DNA of 64,000 bases, taken from NCBI GenBank assembly GCA_030248215.1, contig JASANG010000553.1, positions 62,001-126,000 of the forward strand, in the 5' to 3' direction. Source of the stretch: Enoplolaimus lenunculus. Lineage: Eukaryota; Nematoda; Enoplea; Enoplida; Thoracostomopsidae. Shown piece after piece: positions 56,193-64,000 of the stretch (the first letter of the stretch is position 1; every line of letters begins with the position of its first letter). The notes under the pieces are model-generated. The model ran no database searches. It saw only the letters and a program-made list of their open reading frames with translations, and was not told the origin of the DNA. A program made the position numbers and the translations under genes.

Positions 56193-57312
56193 TTGAGCGA
56201 AAGCTCGGAGTTTCGCGAAGCGTTTTATGTTTTGTACTTGGGGGTCGAAAGGTGGATGTCCGTCCGTCCGTCTGTCCGTCTGTCCGTCCGAAAAGAATCT
56301 CAGGAACGGCTGAACCGATTTTGATAAACTTTTTTTCGTTTGAAAGCCAATTATCCTGGGGTGTTAACCTCGCATTGGGGTTTGAAAATTTTGAGCGGTT
56401 TATTAGCTACAGGCTAATTTGCATAATTAATTAAGCCTAAATTAGGACTTTCCACAATATTTCACTAATCATTACAGTTAGAAGCCATCTAATTTTAGCA
56501 TTAAAGGGTTTTTGGATGCGGCGAATCTGCGTAGACTGTTTACAAATCTCCAAAACGGATAATTGAGTAGTTAGCTTATAGATACTTTGCATATTAGCAT
56601 AGTTTATAAGCCTAAATTAGGACTTTTTACAATATTTCACTAATTATTAAGTTTAAAAGCAATATAATTTCAGCACTAAAGGGTTTTTAGGTGCGAGGAA
56701 TCTGAATAAATTGTTTACAAGCGTCTAAAACCAATAATTGAGTAGTTAGCTAATAGATAATTTGCATATTAGCATAGTTTATAAGCCTAAATTAATACTT
56801 TTTACAGTATTTCACTAATTATTAAGGTTAAAAGCAATATAATTTCAGCACTAAAGGGTTTTCAGGTGCGAGGAATTTGAATAAATTGTTTACAAACCTC
56901 CAAAGCCGATAATTGAATATTTAGCTAATAGCTAATTTGCATATTAGCTTAATTGACCAAATAAAATTAGGACTTTTTAAATTATTTCAATAATTACTAA
57001 GGTTAAAAGCAATATAATTTCAGTACTAAAGGGTTTTCGGGTGCGAGGAATCTGAATAAATTGTCTACAAACCTCTAAAGGCGATTATCGAATAGTTAGC
57101 TAATAGATAATTTGCATATTTGCTTAATTGACGAGACAAAATTAGGACTTTGTGAATTATTCCAATAATTATTAGGGTGGCTGAAAGGTTTTTGCGTGCG
57201 AGGAATCTGAGGAAATTGCTTACAAACCTCCAAAACCGATAAATGAACAGTTAGCTAATAACTAATTTGCATATTACCTTAATTGCTTACGTGTGTTCGA
57301 GCTTCGCTCAAT
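56193..57312. mobile_element. Element with TTGAGCGAA ends and internal about 170-bp tandem repeat
   Basis: TTTGAGCGAAAGCTCGG at the left and TCGAGCTTCGCTCAA at the right are inverted. The left part has a (GTCCGTCT)n-like run (56256-56290) and AACGGCTGAACCGATTTTGA, a motif common to invertebrate mobile elements. From 56402 to about 57280 there are five copies of a unit of roughly 155-176 bp (TTAGCTAATAGATAATTTGC, GCACTAAAGGGTTTT, GCGAGGAATCTGAATAAATT), the last one shortened. Confidence 0.7.
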
Positions 57313-57373
57313 AAATGTAGTCCCACTACGACTGGTATATTTTATATTTTCAAATTTAAATATAAATACTACT

Positions 57374-57725
57374 GTAGTGACACGAATAAGAGGGTGTGGG
57401 GTAATAAGAGGGGGGTCCTCAATTTGAGTCAGAAATCAATACGAGTGTATCCCTACTAAGAGAGTCCTAAACACTAATTAGAGTCCATAAATGTCAATTA
57501 TCCCTAATTGTAGCGCATACAGGACTCCGGCACCAAATAATTTGAATTCGAAACTTTAAGACGTACTTAAATTTTGAAAGTACATTCCTAAGTATTACCT
57601 TGCATGATCGCTCAAGCTATTGACACAAGACAAATAAACGTTTAATTCAACGGATAGTTAAAGTACCAGACATATATCAGTAAGGAAGGGTGGCGAAGCG
57701 TTGGTTAAAAATAAATACAAGTCCG
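57374..57725. repeat. Family H dispersed repeat, second copy
   Basis: It has the same block order as 41245-41590, with an extra about 60 bp near 57600-57660. It abuts a family A fragment on the right. Confidence 0.7.
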
Positions 57726-57728
57726 TAA

Positions 57729-57860
57729 CTACATTTTTTGCTTAGGCTTAGTCATAGGCTTAGGCATGGGCTTAGAAATTCGCTTTTGCAACGCTTAGGC
57801 TAGGCTTAGGCTTATGAATACGCTTAATCTGCTGTTACGGCCCTAAAAGTAACATTGGCC
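57729..57860 (+). mobile_element. Family A fragment (second subfamily)
   Basis: CTTAGGCTTAGTCATAGGCT, CTTAGGCTAGGCTTAGGC and the end GCCCTAAAAGTAACATTGGCC identify it. The left TIR has been lost at the junction with family H. Confidence 0.7.
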
Positions 57861-59549
57861 ACGTTAAGGAACGTGAAACGTTGTAAGATTCAAAATTTGA
57901 AATGATTGTAACACCGCTTTTTTGACATCGTTCATTGACAGTCATATTTTTGTACAATATATCGATTATATTCAGTCAATATTTAACATAAGCAGCAGAG
58001 TTCAATCAGAAAAATACATATCAGCAGCCGATGGCGTAGCGTAGGTTATTAAACTTTGCCGGAACCGGCACCGGAAGTAAACTAAAATTGGTCAAAAAAA
58101 CGACGTTGATTTAGCCAATTTTCACTGCGATATACAATTATTGTGCTGAGTGTTTCATAGTCGTCTCGGCTAATGTACAGAACAGGGCAGTAACAGTGGT
58201 ATAAAAGTGTAATCTAAAGCGTCAGTCTAAGCCTAAAGTCAAGCATAAGAATGAGGTTATACCAAAGCCTATACAAAAAATTAGTCTAAAGCTTATGATT
58301 ATTGTGGTCCGTCATCTCAATGTGAGAAGGAGTTAAAACTGTATAATTTATCCCGTATTACAGACAAATTTACTGATTGGTACAAGTATACGCCGCATAT
58401 GCTGTTATTTATAAATCGCAACAGTTAAAATATCCTGATTTCTGAAATCCTTTTTAAAACCATTGGTAGGGGAGCCACGACCACATTACCATTTCGTACT
58501 GGCTGCACGACACCACTGTTTAAAGGCTTTGAAACTCACACTGTTGTCTGTTCCACATTATATACCTTGAAACCGAAATCAACCGGTTTATCTGAAGAAC
58601 CTCATGCATTTCCTGGTCTGTTGAAGCTTTGACAAACCCCAACCTCTTTCAATAAGGTAATAAGGTATCATGCCAGCACCACAAAGTCAAATTCCTAACC
58701 AGACCAAACACACACATTTTCGCTCGATTTACACCAAGCTCATGGGGGAAATGCATGGTGTAGCTGTTAAGTTAGCTTTCTCTAGCCATTGTCCACGCTT
58801 TAGACTGGTATATTGGTCTTCTTCTAAATGCCAGACCGGTAGAATAAAAATGGGAAGGGCTAATTTAGAATATGACTAAAATCCTGGCTTCAAAATAGAG
58901 TTGGTAAATCGTTAACATTGATTCGATAAACCAGCGCCCCAGCTTGAAAATTACCAATTCGTTTTACGAAACGTTCAGGCCGTTTTGGACCCCTGGACTC
59001 CGGAAGGCAGTGTTGTTTCTGTCTTCAGTGCAGTTAAGACCCAGTGACCGGATATATCTTATTACACAGTGTTGACCATTTGCTGTAGATACGGTTACGT
59101 TTTGGCCAATTGTGATACCTTAACACAATGGTAAATAGAGTATACGTAGGTTTGGGCCTAGGTTTGGTAGCTAAGGCATTTCGATTAAAATAGATTAAAT
59201 AATACGTTTACCGATAGCGGACGGTAATAGTGTCTTGTTTAGTATAGGAAGAATCTTTCTAACATTTGTGTAATAACGTGTTAGCGTCCGGTTACTCGAA
59301 AAGTTGCCGGCCTATCCAAGGTGACAATATACTAGGAATAATTTGCTCAGCACTTGAGCAACACGAGATATGTTTCTGTTCCGGTTAAAATGATAGTAGC
59401 TAGACGAGCACTGTCGCATAAAGTAACCGGTAAACGGTCCTGTAGCCAAGGGGGACAGGTTGACCGGTGAACGGGCCTGTAGCCAAGGAGGGCAGGTAGG
59501 CTCACCCTTTGGAAAGCTTTTGGCCGCCCAAGAAAATTTTTAACCATGC
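57861..59549. other. Intergenic; MITE fragments
   Basis: 58040-58110 is a family E fragment (GCCGGAACCGGCACCGGAAG). 58168-58295 is a family A partial copy (GGCTAATGTACAGAACAGGG). 58313-58336 is a family B right-end fragment (CAATGTGAGAAGGAGTTAAA). At 59425-59495 GTAACCGGTAAACGGTCCTG and GTTGACCGGTGAACGGGCCTG repeat in tandem. No gene. Confidence 0.45.
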
Positions 59550-59864
59550 TTGTAAGTCAGCGAAATCTTTGTATGAGCCTACTAAAAAATTTTAAGTCAG
59601 CGGAACCTTTGTATGGGACTACTAAAATTTTTAAGTCACCGGAACCTTTGTATGAGCCTACTAAAAAATTTTAAGTCAGCGGAACCTTTGTATGAGCCTA
59701 CTAAAAATTTTTAAGTCAGCGGAACCTTTGTATAAGCCTACTAAAAAATTTTATGGCAGCGGAACCTTTGTATGAGCCTACTAAAAATTTTAAGTCAGCG
59801 TAACCTTTGTATGAGCCTACTAAAAAATTTTAAGTCAGCGGAACCTTTGTATGAGCCTACAAAA
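59550..59864. repeat. Tandem array, about 41-bp unit, about 8 copies
   Basis: The unit reads AAGTCAGCGGAACCTTTGTA, TGAGCCTACT and A6TTTT. Copies differ by a few substitutions and in the A-run length. Frames across it are artefacts. Confidence 0.9.
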
Positions 59865-60895
59865 GAAACTTTTACACCCTGGCAAGGTGAGCTCGCTACA
59901 AGCCTATCTGTAGAAAGGTCAAGGAACCTTAGCGTTAGAAGCCATGTTAACTATTAATTCTTCTCAAACATATTGCGGACAGCAAAACGATCCGTAATGT
60001 TAACAGTAACGTTTTCACCAGATCATTGAAAAAATTTCCACTTTGGTTTGATAATTCAAAACAAGCATGTAAATGAGTATTTTGATTCACATGCGTTAGA
60101 TGTTAAATAATACAGTAAAGATTTTAGCTTACTCTATTGCAGTCCCGCAGAAAAACGATCCGCGCCTGATCTTCACATGGGCCCAAATCCTAAACCTAAA
60201 ATATATAAGTTTGCACCGATACATGCTGTTTCGTCTACCCTTGATTATGTTCCTAATTTTCAGTGATGTACCCGTTTTCGCTACGACTCAATTGTATTAG
60301 CGGTCTAATTTGAATTTAGCATACTTTGTTTCTAAAGTTCTGTGTGTCACTTTCAGTTCTTTACACTTAGATACACTAGCAGATGCAGAGGGGTACAAAT
60401 GGTGTATACCCTATGTCAGAAAATTTTTTGCAATGAAATGATTAAGTCCCTAGTCCCTACATTACAATTTTTTCTTCTTAGAAAATTGGCACTTATGTAG
60501 CATACAGTAAAATACACTAAAATTTGCATTTCCTAAATTTTACCAGTCGGCTCTCCGTCAGAAATTTCTGCATCTGACGCTGTTTAGATATGCATACTTT
60601 TCAGCATCAGGCAACTGTTCAGTAGGTTTCGCAAACTTTTGTGATCGTTGGGAATTGCCTGAGGGGCCCATTTGTTTCCAAATACTTTCGGTTAAGAAAT
60701 ACTTAACGATTTAGCTCATTTATGATTTGTTAGTTCCGATACGCGTGGGTGTTGACAATTGCTAAATTTGACCTAAAATTAACATTCGGGGAACAGGATG
60801 GTGAAAATAAATCGTTGGGTTAAAAAATTTTAATGCTCGCTACACTTGAGATTGTGAAAAGTCTATCCTTTATGCATTCCTGCATGAAATACGGA
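59865..60895. other. Intergenic; one family A end fragment
   Basis: 60139-60183 holds AACGATCCGCGCCTGATCTT and CACATGGGCCC, a family A end. Otherwise nothing is recognised. Confidence 0.45.
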
Positions 60896-61176
60896 TAAAG
60901 TCGTATTCACACGTGCAAGTTTTTAATGCGAGAACTTGCAACTACAAATTACACGCAGGACTTGCATTTTTTTCATCAGCCAATGAGAAAACGGCTGCAA
61001 TAAATTCAGTGAATTTGCATGGTTGTTCACACATGTGAACTAAAATTTCTTAGCTATGATTTTTAATGAATTATTTGCAGCTGCAAGTTTTTCGAACGGG
61101 ATTTTGGACAAATTTGCAATTGCAAGTTGCAGCTGCATGTTCTCACAGCAAAAACTTGCACGTCTGAATAGGGCTT
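60896..61176. mobile_element. Family G palindromic MITE (CACGTGCAAG), copy 1
   Basis: AAAGTCGTATTCACACGTGC and AAACTTGCACGTCTGAATAG with GGGCTTT form inverted ends. Internal words TTGCAGCTGCAAG and TTGCAACTAC keep the whole element near-palindromic. Confidence 0.75.
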
Positions 61177-61448
61177 TAAGTATTTATTGGCTTTCTCATA
61201 TGGAAGCACAATCCCATGTGAAAATATTAAGAGCTAGAAAGATGGCTTTAAAATATTCAGTAGAATATGGGTGTAGGTATTTAAAACATTAACATGCTTA
61301 ATGAGAAACACGCAGCTGAAAAAATTATTGCTGTAGGGGGCTTACAAATGCTGACACTCAACATTGTTAGTTGTATGCACTGACTGCTATTTAACTTGCT
61401 ACTGTACTTATAATATTTTCTGTTAGAGTCATATTTCCAAACTCTTAT

Positions 61449-61875
61449 AGGGTGGCAGTATACTCGTCGTGCGGCGCCGCTCGTCACCGTGCGTCACCCG
61501 AACGACGCCGTCCGTCATCCGAACTTCGCCGTCTGTCACAGTGCGTTATTATACGCAAATTACACACGTATGATACCGTATAGTGATAGACGGTGACGGA
61601 CGGTGCCGTGCGGATGACGCACTGACGGCGGACGGTGCCGTGTTGATGACGCACTGACGGCGGACGGTGCCGTGTTGATGACGCACTGACGGCGGACGGT
61701 GCCGTGTTGATGACGCACTGACGGCGGACGGTGCCGTGTTGATGACGCACTGACGGCGGACGGTGCCGTGTTGATGACGCACTGACGGCGGACGGTGCCG
61801 TGTTGATGACGCACTGACGGCGGACGGCGCCGGACCGGTGACGGACGCCGACGGACATCAACAAAATTATAGCAA
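61449..61875. mobile_element. GC-rich element with 32-bp tandem array
   Basis: The flanking words GTGCGGCGCCGCTCGTCACC (left) and GGCGCCGGACCGGTGACGG (right) are inverted. Between about 61603 and 61835 a 32-bp unit (ACTGACGGCGGACGGTGCCG + TGTTGATGACGC) repeats about seven times, nearly identical. It is strikingly GC-rich against the AT-rich surroundings. The long minus-strand frames here arise from the repeat cycling through three frames. Confidence 0.8.
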
Positions 61876-62905
61876 AACCCTTATGCATAAAACTGCATAA
61901 AAGTTTTGCAAAATTGATCACAAATTTTTTTCAAAATACAACCTTTGTTTTTAACTAATTGTCTATATTGCTTTCCAGCGAGAAATTCTCTCAATACGAG
62001 TGAGTGTGGCAAGTACTTTTCTGGCAATGCTATGCGTACCATAACTGCAAATATATCGTTTCCAAAGTTGTACAAACTCCGAGAAACATTAATTTGCGGG
62101 TTATTTCTGAGTTAATAAACCGCAAATGTTAACTCACTTTGAGCTTATATGTTTCCTGGTAGTTGATTGCTTAAATCGGAACGAGTTCAAACAAATCAGA
62201 ATTCTGTGTCCTGAAAGGCAGAATTCAGAACTCAGACATCTGAATGGTTTCAGCTCATTCTGAGTTAAAATAAACACACTGGAATTTACAGTGATAAGTA
62301 AAATCAGAAACATGCCACGCAGCAGACGGGAAATGTTTAATGTTTTATTGAACTTCCATTGCCAACTTTGGTATGATTTTCTGTCAAATTTGTCTGTAAT
62401 TGAATTTTGGAACGTAAATAATAAATAACTTCTTACTGATTTGACAGTTTGATATTTTGATTTTACAACAAAAAACTTTTCGAAAAGTAAAATTAGTCAA
62501 AAACTATATATAAACACAAATTTCAGTAGCTCCGCTAGGGTTTTTTTAATCCTAAAAGGTTGTCTCGTTGCGAAAGTTGGTTGTTTGGAAAAAGCTTGAA
62601 CCCGCCCTGCAATTCTGTCGTTTACTCGCGAAACAGTTTAAAAACTTAGTAAGTTTATGTAAATAAAGTAAAACTTGCAATATTAAATCACCATTTTTTC
62701 AAATGCCAAATAATTAAATGGAATAAAATATCCATACATTTTGAATATAAAACCGTATACTTCATCTTACTTACAGCTGCAGTCTAGTTATAAGTTTCAG
62801 CTTATTTCCGGCTAAAAATGAACAAAATTATCATAGATCATTCTATGTTGATATCACTCTTTTAATTTTGTGCTATTTCTAAGTTTTAAATTACTTTTAA
62901 ACCTT
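61876..62905. other. Intergenic; one palindromic element copy
   Basis: 62080-62295 is a copy of the TTAACTCA-type element of 34470-34680 (ends ATTTACAGTG). The remainder is AT-rich without features. Confidence 0.5.
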
Positions 62906-63166
62906 ATTCGCACGCGCAGTTTTTTGCAGCAAAAACTTGCATGCGCATCTTGTATGTGCAAGTTTGGTCACAAAGCAGCTTTGAAGTTCTTGAAGCTGCA
63001 AATTATTCACTGGAATTCATGGTGTTTAATTTAATTCGCATATGTGAACGCAGTTGCAAATTGCTTGAATTTCTTGCACCTACAGTTTGACGGGTCAATT
63101 GGAATGTTCCTCAGCTGCGAATTCCTGCTGCAAAAGCTTGCACGTGTGAATGGGGCTTTTTGTTTA
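62906..63166. mobile_element. Family G palindromic MITE, copy 2
   Basis: CCTTATTCGCACGCGCAGTTTTTTGC and GCAAAAGCTTGCACGTGTGAATGGGGCTTTT-type ends match copy 1 in order and spacing. Confidence 0.75.
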
Positions 63167-63199
63167 GCGCTGCTAGAAAGAGTGGAATACCGAACTGTG

Positions 63200-63515
63200 C
63201 GTAGCAGGATGCAACCGGAGATTAGAAATACCGGAACTAAAACCGGAAATCAACAAAATTTGCCGGTGCCGGAGCCGGAGGTGAAGCCAAAGGCGACGCA
63301 CAACTAGGTAGCTAAAATGATTCTAAATTTGGTAACTTTAGCAAATATCTGTAGCCTATTGCTAAATCTTTTGGTTTTACGCTTATTTTTTCGAAATTTC
63401 TGCAATCTTTTCCTCAAAATTGCACCAAAATCCAAAATAAAACGCACCAAGCAAATAAAATTTGTAGAACTATAATAAATTTCACTACCGAAATTGCCGG
63501 AACCTCCGGCGGAAG
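63200..63515 (+). mobile_element. Family E MITE copy
   Basis: It starts GGATGCAACCGGAGATTAGA and ends GCCGGAACCTCCGGCGG. Internal TTTTGGTTTTACGCTTATTT and CTCAAAATTGCACCAAAA match 23020-23480. Confidence 0.7.
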
Positions 63516-63825
63516 TATAAAAGTTTCAAAAATGTTGCACTTTTCTGCCAACGCAATTTAGGTTTGCAGATATTCACCGGTCTTTAAAAATTTTTTAAGG
63601 AAAAAATGGCAGATGCATCGAAATTTTTAAGATTTTGGATGAATTTTGTACGTTTTATTTCATTTCGAACGATTGCAACATATCTGTAACGAAAAATTGC
63701 GAGATTTACACGTGTCTTATAATAAATTTTGAACGTAAAAATTACAGAATTTTCGTTATTTTTATAACGAAAACGGACACCGATTTTTACCGGAAACGAA
63801 TATCCGATTCCATCCCGCTTAAATG
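63505..63825 (-). mobile_element. Family D MITE, diverged reverse copy
   Basis: GAAGTATAAAAGTTTCAAAA, CTTTTCTGCCAACGCAATTT and TATTTTTATAACGAAAACGG correspond to the complement of the family D interior. The end GATTCCATCCCG resembles a decayed CAGGGTG end. It directly adjoins family E. Confidence 0.6.
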
Positions 63826-64000
63826 GTAAAAATGCGCAATTGTCGAAAATTACTTATCTCTGGCTTTAGATTTATAAGACCTATCAACAACTGGTGATAG
63901 AAGCTACACACCCATTTAAGAATATGGCCAAAAATTACGGTTGTGTTACATTATATTTTATTGCGGCTTTAGCAGCAATTTACCCCAAACCAACCGATTT

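Noticed and set aside
59550-59864. CRISPR-like array
   Set aside because: Contiguous 41-bp units without spacers, in a spliced eukaryotic genome; it is a plain tandem repeat.
61484-61921. Long minus-strand frames with RHRPPSVRHQHGT-like repeats
   Set aside because: They come from the 32-bp tandem array cycling through three frames inside a mobile element; not a protein gene.

Overview
The window is AT-rich animal nuclear DNA: spliced genes with GT-AG introns, long intergenic stretches and many small transposons. The phylum cannot be fixed from sequence alone. TTAGGC, the nematode-type telomere hexamer, occurs in degenerate form inside one transposon family, so a nematode or related protostome is my best guess. 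That is weak inference.

Six host genes are supported, all on the + strand. (1) 317-3617: the 3' part of a BRAP2-like RING/UBP-zinc-finger/coiled-coil protein. (2) 5661-15665: a LAPTM4-like four-pass lysosomal membrane protein; its intron holds an 8.6-kb Polinton-type fossil (6116-14747), which itself contains a Tx1-like LINE (about 6830-11740). (3) 20082-20498: NDUFA6, a complex I accessory subunit. (4) 20753-21745: COQ3, a ubiquinone O-methyltransferase. (5) 24238-26841: a DUSP23-type phosphatase made of two fused domains. (6) 48959-55814: a Cys-loop ligand-gated channel with a very long cytoplasmic loop. A short two-exon gene at 21951-22336 is possible.

The gene-poor spans 26842-48958 and 55956-64000 are filled with non-autonomous DNA elements. 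Recognised families are: (A) TIR elements with 8-bp target duplications carrying TTAGGC-like arrays; (B) TTAA-flanked piggyBac-like elements with an internal tRNA-like pol III promoter; (C) TA-flanked palindromic elements built of GAGTCAA motifs; (D) about 325-bp elements with CAGGGTGT ends; (E) CCGGA-rich elements; (F) elements carrying long TTTGAATTTTCCCGCC minisatellites; (G) CACGTGCAAG palindromes; a TAA-flanked Harbinger-like element full of ATATCATATGATAT palindromes; and several tandem arrays (32, 41 and about 170 bp units).

NDUFA6 and COQ3 both serve the respiratory chain (complex I and ubiquinone) and lie 254 bp apart. The other genes share no obvious pathway. The most unusual items are the telomere-hexamer transposon family, the tandem DUSP23 protein whose two domains both lack the usual general-acid Asp, and a NADAR-like frame inside the Polinton fossil.
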